Shown piece by piece: positions 31,366-41,137 of a DNA stretch of 64,000 nucleotides. The stretch is from Acuticoccus yangtzensis (GTDB taxonomy: Bacteria > Pseudomonadota > Alphaproteobacteria > Rhizobiales > Amorphaceae). Location of the stretch: positions 1 through 64,000 of the forward strand of contig NZ_MJUX01000006.1 of the NCBI RefSeq assembly GCF_001927245.1. The letters run 5' to 3'. Made by a program: the position numbers and the translations under genes. The notes beneath the pieces are model-generated. The model was not told where the DNA came from. It made no database searches and saw only the letters and a list, made by a program, of their open reading frames with translations. Numbering within the stretch: the first letter of the stretch is position 1; each line of letters starts with the position of its first letter.

Positions 31366-33483
31366 GTGAGAGCATCGCGTTTGGGCGCACTAGCCGCCGC
31401 CCTGTTAATCTCCACCAGCCTGGTCCCGGCCGGATGGACCGGCGGCGCCGCCTGGGCACAGTCCGCCAACGGGCCGAGCGACGGGCGGCCGAACGCCATC
31501 CAAGGCGTCGTACCGGGCGAAGGCACCGCCGCCGAGACCACCCCCGCCGAAACCAGCCGCCCCGAAACTGCCCGCGCCGAAACTGCCCGCGCCGCGGCCG
31601 TCGCGGTCACGCGCGTGACGCTGGCCACCGGAGGCCTCGCCCAGGTGGAAGGCCGCATGGCCGGCCCGGCGTCGGCCATGAACCTCGCCATCGAGCGGCC
31701 GCAGGTGGCGGACGTCCTGCGCACCCTCCTCGTCACCGGCCCCGCCCCGGTCGTCTCCATCGACCTCGAGGCCGCCGAGCCGGTCGGCGCGCGCTCCGCC
31801 ACCGGGCGGCTGCTCGCGGGCAACCTCGCCGATCCCACCACCATCCTCACGGCGCTCATCGGCAAGGAGGTCACGCTGTCGGGCGGGCCGCGTACCTTGT
31901 CGGGCACCCTCCTCGCCTTCAGCCCGGTCACCGTCCCCGGCAGCGACCAGACGCCCGAGAAACCGGGCCTGCGCGCCGCCGTCGCCACCCCGGCGGGCGA
32001 GGTCGCATTCGCCGTCTTCCCGTCGCTGGAGCACATCGCCATCGAGGGTCCGGCGCTGGCCGAGGCGATGGCCGAACTCATCCCCGCGCTGGGGGAAAGC
32101 GTCGACGACGGGCGGCGCGATCTCACCGTCCGCCTCGCCGAGCCCGCCGAGGCCGGCTTCTCCTTCGTGGTGCCCACCACGGTGTGGCGCCCCTCCTACC
32201 GCGCCGTCATCGGCGAGGGCGGCAAGGTGAACCTGCAGGGCTGGGCGACGCTCGAAAACACCACGGGGCTCGACTGGACCGGCATCGACCTGCGCCTCGC
32301 CGTCGGCACCCCCGTCGCCTACAGCCAGGACGTCTATTCGCCGCTGCGCACCCGCAGGCCCGACGCGCCGTTCGAGGTCGGCCGCACCGCAGAGACCGGC
32401 ATCGTCGCCGCCGAGGAGACGGCCCAATTCGCCGCCGCCGCCCCGCCGCGCGCCGACGCGGGGCGCATGTTCCGCCGTGGCCCCGCCGCCGAGGCGGCGC
32501 CGATGCCCGTCGCCGATCTCGTCACCGGCGCGCCCGCGGAGGCCGGCACCGCCGCGACCATCTTCCCCGTCGCGGGCGCCATCGACCTCGCCGCGGGCCG
32601 CACCCTCACCGTCCCCTTCCTGTCGGGCGACGAGGACATTCAGCGGATCACCTATCTCGACCTCCTCGGCGGCGCGCAGCCCTTCGACAGCCTGGAAATG
32701 ACGTTCGACGCTGAAGCAACCGTGCCGGGCGGCCTCATCGCCGTCTACGATCAGGACGGCTTCGTCGGCGACGCGCGCTTCGGCGGGGCGGACGGGGGCG
32801 AGCCGCGGATCCTGCCCTTCGCCGTGTCCGCCGACCTGAAGGCAACCACCCAGTCGCGCGCCAACCGCACGCTGACGACGGCGAGCCTTCGCGGCGGCAG
32901 CCTCGTCATCCGCCGCAGCGAGGTGGAGACGACCACCCTCACCGTGGCCGCCAGTGAGGCGACCACCCTCGTCACCGACATCGCGCGGCTCGGCAACGAC
33001 ACCGTCAGCGCCACCGGCGAGGGCCTGTCGCCCGAGGTCGTGACCATCGACGAGGGCCGCGCGCGCATCCGCGTCGCGCTGCCGGCCGGGCAGCACACGC
33101 TCACCGTCACCGCCGAGCGGCCGATCATGGAGCGCTATCTTTTGGCGAGCCTCCCCGCGCCGGTGATCGAGGAGGTGCTTTCCTCCGGCGGGGCGATCGA
33201 CGCGGAGACCCGCGAGCGGCTGGAGGGCATCCGCGCCCTCACCGCCGAGATCGCCGCGATCGACCGCACGATCGCCCAGCGTGAACAGGAGATCGACGCC
33301 CTGCGCCGCGCCGTGGAATTCGACCGCGACAACCTGGAGGCCATCGACGCCTCGACGCCGGAAGGGGCGGAGGTGCGCCGCCGCATCATCTCGCGCACCG
33401 GCGACATCGACGCCGCGATGGCCGAGGTGTCCGACCTCTCCCGCCGCCGCGCCGAGGTGGAGCAGCGCCTCTCCGCCAACTGA
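31366..33483 (+). CDS. exported DUF4139 domain protein
   Basis: Protein of 705 residues starting at GTG (31366) with GGGAG upstream. A Sec signal peptide covers about 1-32 (ending AAWAQ). A Glu/Thr/Ala-rich stretch (about 52-75) carries imperfect PAET/PETAR/AETAR repeats. The bulk is a DUF4139-type beta-rich domain, with VPTTVWRPSYRAVI, ENTTGLDWTGIDLRLAVG and a C-terminal helical section (about 615-700) that predicts as coiled coil. Relatives are secreted or periplasmic proteins of unknown biochemical role. Nothing in the neighbourhood assigns a function. Confidence 0.85.
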   Translation: MRASRLGALAAALLISTSLVPAGWTGGAAWAQSANGPSDGRPNAIQGVVPGEGTAAETTPAETSRPETARAETARAAAVAVTRVTLATGGLAQVEGRMAGPASAMNLAIERPQVADVLRTLLVTGPAPVVSIDLEAAEPVGARSATGRLLAGNLADPTTILTALIGKEVTLSGGPRTLSGTLLAFSPVTVPGSDQTPEKPGLRAAVATPAGEVAFAVFPSLEHIAIEGPALAEAMAELIPALGESVDDGRRDLTVRLAEPAEAGFSFVVPTTVWRPSYRAVIGEGGKVNLQGWATLENTTGLDWTGIDLRLAVGTPVAYSQDVYSPLRTRRPDAPFEVGRTAETGIVAAEETAQFAAAAPPRADAGRMFRRGPAAEAAPMPVADLVTGAPAEAGTAATIFPVAGAIDLAAGRTLTVPFLSGDEDIQRITYLDLLGGAQPFDSLEMTFDAEATVPGGLIAVYDQDGFVGDARFGGADGGEPRILPFAVSADLKATTQSRANRTLTTASLRGGSLVIRRSEVETTTLTVAASEATTLVTDIARLGNDTVSATGEGLSPEVVTIDEGRARIRVALPAGQHTLTVTAERPIMERYLLASLPAPVIEEVLSSGGAIDAETRERLEGIRALTAEIAAIDRTIAQREQEIDALRRAVEFDRDNLEAIDASTPEGAEVRRRIISRTGDIDAAMAEVSDLSRRRAEVEQRLSAN

Positions 33484-33619
33484 AGCGGCGCGGCAGATGG
33501 GGCGGACCCTTGTCCGCCTCATCGTGCACGCGGGCGCGATCTCGCACGCGGGCGCGGCGCGTCTTGCAAGGGGCGCGGCCTCGGGCTAGCACCTGCGGGC
33601 AACACGAAAGACGCTTCCC

Positions 33620-34537
33620 ATGCCGAACTCGGACTCCAGCCCCGCCGACAACCTGCCCGCGGACGCCCCGCTGCGGGCCGAGATCATCGCCACCGCGCTC
33701 CCCTACATGCTGCGCTACGACGACAAGACCATCGTCGTGAAATATGGCGGCCACGCCATGGGCGACCCGGAGCTGGGCCGCGACTTCGCCGAAGACATCA
33801 CTTTACTGACCCTCGCCGGCATCAACGCCGTCGTCGTCCACGGCGGCGGCCCGCAGATCGGCCAGATGCTCGACCGGCTCGGCATCAAGTCCGAGTTCCG
33901 CGACGGCCTGCGTGTCACCACCCACGAGACGGTCGAGATCGTCGAGATGGTGCTGGCCGGGTCGATCAACAAAGACATCGTCTCCACCATCAACGCGGCC
34001 GGCGGGCGCGCGGTGGGGCTGTGCGGCAAGGACGGGCGCATGGTGCTCGCCGAGCCGCTGAAGCGCACCACCCGCGACACCGACTCCAACATCGAGAAGG
34101 TGGTCGATCTCGGCTTCGTCGGCGAACCCGTCGAAGTCCGGCGCGACGTGCTGGACGTTCTCGCCAAGCAGGAGATCATCCCCGTCATCGCCCCCGTCGC
34201 CCAGGGCGCGGACGGCGAGACCTACAACATCAACGCCGACACCTTCGCGGGCGCCATCGCCGGCGCGCTGGGGGCAACGCGCCTCCTCTTCCTCACCGAC
34301 GTGGACGGTGTGCTGGATGGCGATAAGAACCTCATCCGCGAGCTGACGGTCGCCGAGGCGCGCCGGCTGATGGCGTCCGGCGTCATCTCCGGCGGCATGG
34401 TGCCGAAGGTGGAGACCTGCATCGCCGCGCTGGAGCGGGGCGTGGACGGCGTCGTCATCCTCAACGGCAAGACGCCCCACGCGGTGCTGCTGGAGCTCTT
34501 CACCGACGGCGGCGCGGGCACCCTCATCACCCGCTGA
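33620..34537 (+). CDS. argB: acetylglutamate kinase
   Basis: Phosphorylates N-acetylglutamate with ATP, second step of arginine synthesis, in the cytosol. The 305-residue product carries the amino-acid-kinase blocks KYGGHAM (phosphate binding), [27 protein letters not shown], the [15 protein letters not shown] nucleotide site and [10 protein letters not shown] near the C-terminus. An arginine-sensitive kinase has an extra N-terminal helix; the ~25 residues before the core here would allow that. It leads a co-directional run ending with dapE. Confidence 0.97.
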   Translation: MPNSDSSPADNLPADAPLRAEIIATALPYMLRYDDKTIVVKYGGHAMGDPELGRDFAEDITLLTLAGINAVVVHGGGPQIGQMLDRLGIKSEFRDGLRVTTHETVEIVEMVLAGSINKDIVSTINAAGGRAVGLCGKDGRMVLAEPLKRTTRDTDSNIEKVVDLGFVGEPVEVRRDVLDVLAKQEIIPVIAPVAQGADGETYNINADTFAGAIAGALGATRLLFLTDVDGVLDGDKNLIRELTVAEARRLMASGVISGGMVPKVETCIAALERGVDGVVILNGKTPHAVLLELFTDGGAGTLITR

Positions 34538-34585
34538 GGCCGTCGCCTGAGCAGGCCGGTGTAGGACGGGGCTGGAGCTGGGCTG

Positions 34586-34605
34586 GGGCGGGCCTCGCCC
34601 CGCCC
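34586..34605 (+). terminator. stem-loop after argB
   Basis: GC-only 7-bp stem (34586-34592 with 34599-34605) and 6-base loop, about 50 bp past argB. No T-run follows, so it may only attenuate. Confidence 0.35.
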
Positions 34606-34702
34606 GATCCGGTGTGGCGAAACCGCCTTTTGCATCAGGGCCGATCGCGTGTAGGCTCCCGGTCCGGTCGGCTTCCGCCCGTCCGGGACAGCCGGAGACG
34701 CC

Positions 34703-35461
34703 ATGGCCCACCCTACCCCGCTCCCGTCCGAAAGCCCGATCGCCAATCCGCGCGATCTGAAACCCTTCGCGGACGTCGACACCTGGATCTTCGACCTCGA
34801 CAACACGCTCTATCCGCCGCACACGGACCTGTTCGCCCAAGTCGACCAGAAGATGAGCGAATTCGTCGGCAAGCTGCTCGACATGGAGCGCGACGCCGCA
34901 CGGGCTCTCCAGAAAGACTACTATAAGCGCTACGGCACCACCCTGCGCGGGCTGATGGTCGAGCACGGCATCAACCCCGACGGTTTCCTCGAATTCGTCC
35001 ACGACATCGACCATTCGCGCGTGGTGCCCGACCCGCGCCTGGCCTCTGCGCTCGAGGGGCTTCCCGGCCGCCGCTTCATCATGACCAACGGCACCACCGC
35101 CCACGCACGCGCGATCGCCGAGCGGATCGGCGTCCACGCCCATTTCGAAGACATCTTCGACATCGTCGCCGCCGACCTCATCCCCAAGCCCCACGCCGAC
35201 ACCTACGCCAAGTTCTGGCAGATGCACGGCATCGACCCCAGCCGCGCGGCGATGTTCGAGGATCTGTCCCGCAACCTCGCCGTGCCGCACGAGAACGGCA
35301 TGCGCACCGTCCTCGTGGTGCCTGAAGGGACGCGCGAGGTGTTCCGCGAGGACTGGGAGCTGGAAGGCCAGACCGCCCCGCACGTCGAATATGTGACGGA
35401 CGACCTGGCAGGCTTCCTGGAGCGTATCGCCACCGGCCACGCCCCGGTCCCCGCCTTCTGA
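34703..35461 (+). CDS. HAD-superfamily pyrimidine 5'-nucleotidase
   Basis: Phosphatase of 252 residues with the HAD motifs: nucleophile Asp31 and acid Asp33 in FDLDNTLYP, motif II IMTNGTT, the Lys in [10 protein letters not shown] and motif [11 protein letters not shown]. The YP after DLDNTL and the small helical cap are typical of the Sdt1/Phm8-like pyrimidine nucleotidase group, which dephosphorylates UMP/CMP or pyridine nucleotides. It commonly sits between argB and dapD in rhizobia, as here. Confidence 0.9.
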   Translation: MAHPTPLPSESPIANPRDLKPFADVDTWIFDLDNTLYPPHTDLFAQVDQKMSEFVGKLLDMERDAARALQKDYYKRYGTTLRGLMVEHGINPDGFLEFVHDIDHSRVVPDPRLASALEGLPGRRFIMTNGTTAHARAIAERIGVHAHFEDIFDIVAADLIPKPHADTYAKFWQMHGIDPSRAAMFEDLSRNLAVPHENGMRTVLVVPEGTREVFREDWELEGQTAPHVEYVTDDLAGFLERIATGHAPVPAF

Positions 35462-35819
35462 CGCTCGGCCCGCCTGCCCCCTCGCCGCCGGCCCCCTCCC
35501 CGCCGAGCGCTACTGCTCGACCATAGCGCCGCGGCGGAACCGGCCGAAGCGCGACGGGCGGCGCTCGCCGATGACGCGGCGGCGGGGTCCATCCTCCCTG
35601 CCGTTCCTCAACGGTCCGTCCCAGCGTGTCACCGGTTGCCGGGGCACGGGCCGGCGGCTCACCGGCGGCGGGAGGCCTGCGCTAAACCGCCTCTCCCCGC
35701 GCACGCCGTCCACGTTATATCTGCTGCCTAGAACACATGGCCTCCTTAGGCGGATGCGCCCGCTAGGCAACGCTGGCGAGATCTCTTATGTCCTTCCCAA
35801 AAGCCGAACCCGGATAGCC
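35462..35819 (+). other. 358-bp spacer upstream of dapD
   Basis: No plus-strand gene. A minus-strand frame of 86 codons (35510-35770) is Arg/Pro-rich and has no recognisable ribosome site, so I do not call it. The segment around 35714-35725 (ACGTTATATCTG) is the only AT-rich spot and could be the -10 region of the dapD promoter; no matching -35 is evident. Confidence 0.4.
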
Positions 35820-36671
35820 ATGCAGATCACGCCTTCAGAACGCGACCGCCTCGCGGCCACCATCGACGCCGCCTTCGACGAGCGCGCATCCGTCACCATC
35901 CGCACCACCGGCATGGTCCGCGACGCCGTGGAAAAAGCGCTCGGCCTCCTCGACCGCGGCGTGATGCGCGTCGCCGAGCCGACCGCGAACGGCTGGCAGG
36001 TCAACGAGTGGCTGAAGAAGGCCGTGCTCCTGTCCTTCCGCCTCAACCCGATGGAGACCATCGAAGGCGGGCCGGGCTCGGCCACCTGGTGGGACAAGGT
36101 GCCCTCGAAGTTCGACGGTTGGGGCGCGGTCGACTTCGAGCAGGCCGGCTTCCGCGCCGTGCCGGGCTCCATCGTGCGCCGCTCCGCCTTCATCGCCCCC
36201 GGCGTCGTCCTGATGCCGTCCTTCGTCAACCTCGGCGCCTATGTCGACGAGGGCACGATGGTCGACACCTGGGCCACCGTCGGCTCCTGCGCGCAGATCG
36301 GCAAGAACTGCCACATCTCCGGCGGCGCAGGCATCGGCGGTGTGCTTGAGCCGCTGCAGGCCGCGCCCGTCGTCATCGAGGACGACTGCTTCATCGGCGC
36401 CCGGTCCGAGGTCGCCGAGGGCGTGCGCGTCGGCAAGGGCTCCGTCCTCTCCATGGGCGTCTTCCTCGGCGCCTCCACCCGCATCATCGACCGCGCCACC
36501 GGCGAAGTCTTCATGGGCGAAGTGCCGCCCTACTCCGTCGTCGTGCCCGGTTCGGTGGAAACCAAGGCCGCCGGCGATATGAAGATGTCGCTGGCCGCCG
36601 CCATCATCGTGAAGCGCGTCGACGAGCGCACCCGCTCCAAGACGTCGATCAACGAACTTCTCAGGGACTAA
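35820..36671 (+). CDS. dapD: 2,3,4,5-tetrahydropyridine-2,6-dicarboxylate N-succinyltransferase
   Basis: Succinylates tetrahydrodipicolinate in the succinylase branch of lysine/meso-diaminopimelate synthesis. The 283-residue product has the N-terminal helical domain and then a left-handed beta-helix of hexapeptide repeats (about 100-240: [40 protein letters not shown], split here). ATG 35820 matches the family start. It is 8 bp from the next gene and two genes from dapE, the later step in the same pathway. Confidence 0.97.
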   Translation: MQITPSERDRLAATIDAAFDERASVTIRTTGMVRDAVEKALGLLDRGVMRVAEPTANGWQVNEWLKKAVLLSFRLNPMETIEGGPGSATWWDKVPSKFDGWGAVDFEQAGFRAVPGSIVRRSAFIAPGVVLMPSFVNLGAYVDEGTMVDTWATVGSCAQIGKNCHISGGAGIGGVLEPLQAAPVVIEDDCFIGARSEVAEGVRVGKGSVLSMGVFLGASTRIIDRATGEVFMGEVPPYSVVVPGSVETKAAGDMKMSLAAAIIVKRVDERTRSKTSINELLRD

Positions 36672-36679
36672 GAACCGCT

Positions 36680-37093
36680 TTGCCCGACCGTCCATCCGGC
36701 TCCCCGTCCGGACCGCGTCCGCCCAGTGTCCTGTGGGCCATGTTCGCCCTCGACGGTCGCATCAACCGTGAGGTCTTCTGGCTCAGCAACCTGCTGTGCC
36801 TCGCCCTCACGGTGCCGCTGGCCATGGCGGTGCCGATCATCGTCGTCGACGCGGAGACGGCCGAGATCCGGCCGGGCAACCCCGCCGCGATGTTCGCCTT
36901 CGCCGCGCTGATGTGGATCCAGGTCGCGCTGGCCGTCAAACGCCTGCACGACCGCGGCGTCACCGGGTGGGCCTCCGTGCTCCTCGCCATCCCCTTCATC
37001 AGCCTTCTGGTGTTCTTCATCATCGGCGTCGTGCCGGGGGAGAAGGGGCCGAACATGTACGGGCCAGGCCCCAACCAACGGGGCCGCGCATGA
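36680..37093 (+). CDS. DUF805 inner-membrane protein
   Basis: Protein of 137 residues with three hydrophobic segments and the DUF805 signature: FALDGRINREVFWLSNL near the start, VKRLHDRGVTGW in the middle and NMYGPGPN at the end. Function of the family is unknown. The frame opens with TTG at 36680 without a strong ribosome site; ATG 36740 is possible and would begin directly at the DUF805 core. Its stop overlaps the dapE start (ATGA), so it is translated with dapE. Confidence 0.85.
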   Translation: MPDRPSGSPSGPRPPSVLWAMFALDGRINREVFWLSNLLCLALTVPLAMAVPIIVVDAETAEIRPGNPAAMFAFAALMWIQVALAVKRLHDRGVTGWASVLLAIPFISLLVFFIIGVVPGEKGPNMYGPGPNQRGRA

Positions 37094-38244
37094 GCGAACT
37101 CGACTCTCTCCCGCTCGCACGTGAGCTGATCCGCGCCGAAAGCGTCACCCCCGCCGGCCCCGCCGCCTTCGACCTCGTCGAAGGTGCGCTGACGGCGGCC
37201 GGTTTCACCGTGACGCGCATGATGTTCGACAGCGCCGGCACGCCGATCGAAAACCTCTACGCCCACATCGGCACCGGCGGCCGCCACCTCGCGCTCGCCG
37301 GCCATGTCGACGTCGTGCCCGCCGGCAACCCGGACGCCTGGTCGCACGCGCCCTTCGCCGCCTCCGTCGACGGCGACACGCTCTACGGCCGCGGCGCGCA
37401 GGACATGAAGGGCGCCGTCGCGGCGATGATCACCGCCGCCGCCGACTGGGCCGCCACAGGCGCGCCGGACCGCGGCGAGGGCCAGCTCTCCTTCATCATC
37501 ACCGGTGATGAGGAGGGCGCGGCCGTCGACGGCACCGCGCCTCTGATCGCCTGGGCCGCCGAGCGCACACGGATCGACGCCGCCATCGTCGGTGAGCCGA
37601 CCTCGGTGAAGGTGCTGGGCGACACCATCAAGATCGGCCGCCGCGGCTCCATGTCGGCCGAGGTGACGGTGACCGGCCGCCAGGGCCACGTCGCCTATCA
37701 GCACCTCGCCGCGAGCCCGGTTCCCGCCCTCCTCGCGATCGGCCAGGCGCTGAAAGCCCCGCTCGACGAGGGCACCGCGCAGTTCCTGCCGACCAACCTC
37801 GAAATCGTCTCCATCGACATCGCCAACCCGGCGTGGAACGTCATCCCCGAGTCCGGGCGACTGCGCTTCAACGTGCGCTTCAACGACCTCTGGGAGCCGG
37901 ACGCCCTGCGCGCCGAGCTGATCCGCCGCATCACCGGCGCGGCGGGCGACATGGCGGTGGACATCGCCTGGCAGCCGAGCCACGGCGGCGCCTTCCGCAC
38001 CAAGGACGATGCGCTGATCGCCGCCGTCACCGGCGCCATCCGCGCCACCACCGGGGTCACGCCCGAGGCAACCACCGGCGGCGGCACCTCCGACGCGCGC
38101 TTCATCAAGGACTACTGCCCCGTCGTGGAATTCGGCGGCGTCGGCGACACGATGCACCAGGTGAACGAGCGCACCTCCATCGCCGAGCTGACGCGCCTGA
38201 CCGCCGCCTACCGCGCCATCATCGACGCGGTGCTCGCCGGCTGA
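37090..38244 (+). CDS. dapE: succinyl-diaminopimelate desuccinylase
   Basis: Zinc M20 peptidase-family enzyme of 384 residues that removes succinate from N-succinyl-LL-diaminopimelate. Metal and catalytic motifs: LAGHVDVVPAG (His ligand and Asp), YGRGAQDMKGA (bridging Asp), ITGDEEG (general-base Glu and Glu ligand), and the C-terminal His in GGVGDTMHQVNE. GGGTSDARF supports DapE rather than ArgE. The start overlaps the DUF805 stop by four bases. Confidence 0.96.
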   Translation: MSELDSLPLARELIRAESVTPAGPAAFDLVEGALTAAGFTVTRMMFDSAGTPIENLYAHIGTGGRHLALAGHVDVVPAGNPDAWSHAPFAASVDGDTLYGRGAQDMKGAVAAMITAAADWAATGAPDRGEGQLSFIITGDEEGAAVDGTAPLIAWAAERTRIDAAIVGEPTSVKVLGDTIKIGRRGSMSAEVTVTGRQGHVAYQHLAASPVPALLAIGQALKAPLDEGTAQFLPTNLEIVSIDIANPAWNVIPESGRLRFNVRFNDLWEPDALRAELIRRITGAAGDMAVDIAWQPSHGGAFRTKDDALIAAVTGAIRATTGVTPEATTGGGTSDARFIKDYCPVVEFGGVGDTMHQVNERTSIAELTRLTAAYRAIIDAVLAG

Positions 38245-38305
38245 TGCGCGCCCCGCGCCCTCCTTGCGCCCACCGCCAGGCGCCGCGCATGCGGGGGCGC
38301 CGGCG

Positions 38306-38857
38306 ATGACCGTCGCCGAAATCAGCCGATCCCTCGAAGGTGCATGGCGCCTCTTTCGCAACCGGCGCGACGGACTCGACCTTCTGGACCGCAGCCTCGA
38401 GGGCTTCTGGCGCTCCTTCGGGGCCCTCCTCCTCATTCTGCCCATCGACGCGATCTCGCTGCTCGCCCTGTCGCGCATCGCGGTGCAGCCGCCGCTGTTC
38501 GAGGCCTTTCTGAGCCGCCTTCCCGCCCTGGCGCTGGACTGGGTGCTGTTTCCCATCATCCTCGCCGCGCTCGCCAAACCGCTCGGCATCAGCAAGAGCT
38601 ACGTGTCCTACGTCGTCGCCCGCAACTGGGCGGCGCCGATCAGCTGGGTCATCGTGACGATCCCCATCGTGCTGCAGGGGGCCGGCTTCCTCGGCGACCA
38701 GATGGCCATCATCGCCACCCTCGTCGCGCTGATGGTGGCGGTCCGCTACCACTTCCTCATCATCCGCATATCGCTCGGGGTGACGATCGAGGTGGCGGTG
38801 GCGCTGATCGCGGTCGACCTCGTCATCTCCTTCCTGGTCGTCGCGATCGCCGGATAG
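38306..38857 (+). CDS. small multi-pass membrane protein, unknown
   Basis: Protein of 183 residues from ATG 38306, with four or five hydrophobic segments after a basic N-terminal helix (RLFRNRRDGLDLLDRSLEGFW, about 16-36). No family is recognised and no catalytic motif is visible. It follows dapE by about 60 bp in the same direction and is convergent with the PhnN–phosphorylase fusion gene. A transporter accessory or YIP1-like role is possible but not supported. Confidence 0.75.
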   Translation: MTVAEISRSLEGAWRLFRNRRDGLDLLDRSLEGFWRSFGALLLILPIDAISLLALSRIAVQPPLFEAFLSRLPALALDWVLFPIILAALAKPLGISKSYVSYVVARNWAAPISWVIVTIPIVLQGAGFLGDQMAIIATLVALMVAVRYHFLIIRISLGVTIEVAVALIAVDLVISFLVVAIAG

Positions 38858-38868
38858 GCCGCCCCCGT

Positions 38869-40989
38869 TCAGGCGATCTTGTAGACGTCGCCGGCCGCCT
38901 CGGCGCGAATGATGTCGATGCCGTGCTGGCTCGTCGCCGTCACCTCGGCAAACGGCGCACCTTCGCGCACCTCGTCGCCCGGCCGGGCGATCAGGCGCAC
39001 GCCCGCCCCCTTGTCCGCCGGTGCCCCCACCGCGCGCGCCAACCCCGCCACGGCGAAGATGTCGACGGCCGCCACCGTGCCGCTGCGCGGGGCGAGGAGT
39101 TCGCGGCGAAAGGCGCCCGGGCGCGCGCGCGGGTGCGGCCCCTGCGCCTCCGCGATCGCCTCGAACGACGCCAGCGCTGCGCCAGAGGCGAGAAGCTCGG
39201 CCGCGCGGGCCGCGCCGCCACCCGGCCGCGCCGCGACCTCGGGCACGAGGTCGAGCAGGCGGCCGGCGATTGCGAGCGCCTTGGCCCGCAGCGGCTCCGG
39301 CGCATCGGCATTGTTCTGCAAGACGGCCAGCGCGTCCTGAAGCTCCAGCGCCGGGCCGACACCGCGGCCGATGGGCTGGCGCCCGTCGCTCGGCAGCGCC
39401 ACGACGGTCAGCCCCACGGCCGCGCCCGTGGCCGTGAAGAGCGCGGCGAGGCGGCGCGCATCCTCCGCCGTCTTCACCTTCACCGCGGGGCCGACGGGGA
39501 TGTCGACGATCACGTGGGTCGCCCCCGCCGCGCGCTTTTTGGAGAGGATGGAGGCCACATCGAGCTCGGCGGACGCGATGCCGAGCGGGCGGTTGATGGC
39601 GTTCATCACGTCGTCGAGCGCGCTGTGGGCGATGCGTCCGCTCCAGGCGATCGCCCCGCCGGCCGCCGCCACCGTGCGCCGCAGGTCGTCCGGCGTGAGG
39701 TCCACCGCGGCCGCGCACTCCATGATGTCCGCGGTCCCGGCCGCCGATGTGATCGCGCGGGACGAGGTCTTGGGGATGATCTGGCCCGCGGCGGCGACGA
39801 TCGGCACCACGATGAGGCTCGCCGGATCGCCGGGGACGCCGCCCATGGAATGCTTGTCGAGCACCAGGGGCGCGTCCCAGGCGAGGCGCGGAACGAGGCC
39901 GGCGCGCGCTGCGGTGAAGGCGGCCACCTCGTCGGGCGAAAGGCCACGCGCGGCGGCGACGAGGAAGCCCGCCACCTCCGCCTCGCTGTAGCGCCCGGCC
40001 GCGATGTCCTCGACGATGGCGCCGATCTCGGCCGCGCCGAGCGCCGCGCCGGCGACCTTGCGCCGCAGCGCATCGCGGCTGGCGGCGGCGCGGGCGGGGC
40101 GCAGGGTGACCACGGCGCCGGCGGCAAGGTCCGGCGCAACGCCCGCAGGAAGGCCGACCTCGCCCGGCGCCACCAAAGCGTCGTCCGCGGCGGTGGCGAT
40201 GGCGACGCGCATCCCGCCTCGCGCTGCCGTGCTGGTGCCCGCCGGGGACGGGCCGGGATCGGCCGCGCGGAGTTCGGCGGTGGTGCCCGGCGAGAGCTGA
40301 CCCGCGGTCAGCGGGAGGGCGGCCTGGTTGAGAAGCGCCACCGGGCCGCCCGGCAGGCTGAGCGGCAGGCGCGTGACGGTGAGCGGCAGCCGCGCCGCGC
40401 CGAGCACTGCGGCGGCGAACCGGCCGACCCCCTCGGCGAGCGCGCCGCCATTGTCGATGACGGCGATATTCTGCGCGCCGACCAGCGGGACCTGGCGGCC
40501 GAGACGCTCGGCAACCTCGGCCGCGTCCTCGCGCCCCCGCGCCTCCAGCCGGGCGCGCACGATCGCCGGCGGCGCCGTGACCGACACGACCACCACCCGC
40601 CCGGCGATGGCGGCGAAGGCGGCGAGCGATTGGCGCGAGGCATTGACGATGACGTTGCGCCCATCACGCAGCGGGGCGAGGGCGGCGTGGCGGATGCCGT
40701 AGCGCAGGCCGTGGGCGCCCCAGGTGACGGCGAAGGCCCCGCCCGCCTCCGCCGCCTCGAAGTCGGCGAGGGTCATCGGCTCGTGGTCCTCGCCCCCGGC
40801 CTCGCGCGGGCGTGTGACGACGCGGCGGGCGAAGTGGAACAGGCTGGCGGGGAGGCGCGGGCGCGCGCCGTCGATCAGCGAATCCTTGCCCACCCCGCTC
40901 GGTCCGACGACCAGCACCAGAACCCCGTCGTCGGGGCCTGGACGGTTCGGTTCCGCCGCATGCGTCGGCGTGGCGGAGGTCGGAGGCAT
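38869..40989 (-). CDS. fusion: ribose-1,5-bisphosphokinase (PhnN) + AMP/thymidine phosphorylase
   Basis: Two enzymes in one 706-residue chain. Residues 22-195 are a guanylate-kinase-like PhnN domain with Walker A GPSGVGKDS (29-37), SRQSL and a lid with RLEARGRED; PhnN phosphorylates ribose 1,5-bisphosphate to PRPP. Residues about 200-300 resemble the N-terminal barrel of archaeal-type AMP phosphorylases. About 305-706 is the catalytic phosphorylase with KHSMGGVPGD (379-388) and KTSSRAITSAAGTAD (407-421). AMP phosphorylase releases ribose 1,5-bisphosphate, the PhnN substrate, so the fusion could turn AMP into adenine plus PRPP. No phn genes are nearby. ATG 40989 follows AAGGA; GTG 40992 is in frame. 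Annotation pipelines often call the second half thymidine phosphorylase. Confidence 0.88.
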   Translation of the reverse strand: MPPTSATPTHAAEPNRPGPDDGVLVLVVGPSGVGKDSLIDGARPRLPASLFHFARRVVTRPREAGGEDHEPMTLADFEAAEAGGAFAVTWGAHGLRYGIRHAALAPLRDGRNVIVNASRQSLAAFAAIAGRVVVVSVTAPPAIVRARLEARGREDAAEVAERLGRQVPLVGAQNIAVIDNGGALAEGVGRFAAAVLGAARLPLTVTRLPLSLPGGPVALLNQAALPLTAGQLSPGTTAELRAADPGPSPAGTSTAARGGMRVAIATAADDALVAPGEVGLPAGVAPDLAAGAVVTLRPARAAASRDALRRKVAGAALGAAEIGAIVEDIAAGRYSEAEVAGFLVAAARGLSPDEVAAFTAARAGLVPRLAWDAPLVLDKHSMGGVPGDPASLIVVPIVAAAGQIIPKTSSRAITSAAGTADIMECAAAVDLTPDDLRRTVAAAGGAIAWSGRIAHSALDDVMNAINRPLGIASAELDVASILSKKRAAGATHVIVDIPVGPAVKVKTAEDARRLAALFTATGAAVGLTVVALPSDGRQPIGRGVGPALELQDALAVLQNNADAPEPLRAKALAIAGRLLDLVPEVAARPGGGAARAAELLASGAALASFEAIAEAQGPHPRARPGAFRRELLAPRSGTVAAVDIFAVAGLARAVGAPADKGAGVRLIARPGDEVREGAPFAEVTATSQHGIDIIRAEAAGDVYKIA

Positions 40990-41059
40990 CACGAGGGTCC
41001 TTCGGTCGTGCCGCGGGTCTGGGCCGGCGGGTGCTGGGGTGTCGCGCGGGTCGGCGGGG

Positions 41060-41137
41060 GTGCGGAGCGTTTGGGTGGAGCGGGCGCGCGGCGGGTGGTG
41101 CGGTACGTTTTAGGTGGAGCGAGCGAAGCGGCGGGCG
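41060..41137. repeat. imperfect tandem pair, 38-40 bp
   Basis: Two adjacent units (41060-41097 and 41098-41137) share the order GTGCGG…ACG/GCGTTT…GGTGGAGCG…GCGGCGGG with scattered substitutions and a 2-bp length difference. A third partial start (GTGCGGTGCC) follows at 41138. They lie in the same spacer as the 25-bp array but have a different unit. Confidence 0.6.

Noticed and set aside
30102-32714. 870-codon plus-strand frame
   Set aside because: Overlaps the acyl-CoA synthetase and DUF4139 genes in another frame; extremely Arg/Gly/His-rich and not protein-like.
35510-35770. 86-codon minus-strand frame upstream of dapD
   Set aside because: Basic and low-complexity, no convincing start signal or family; conservation would be needed to call it.
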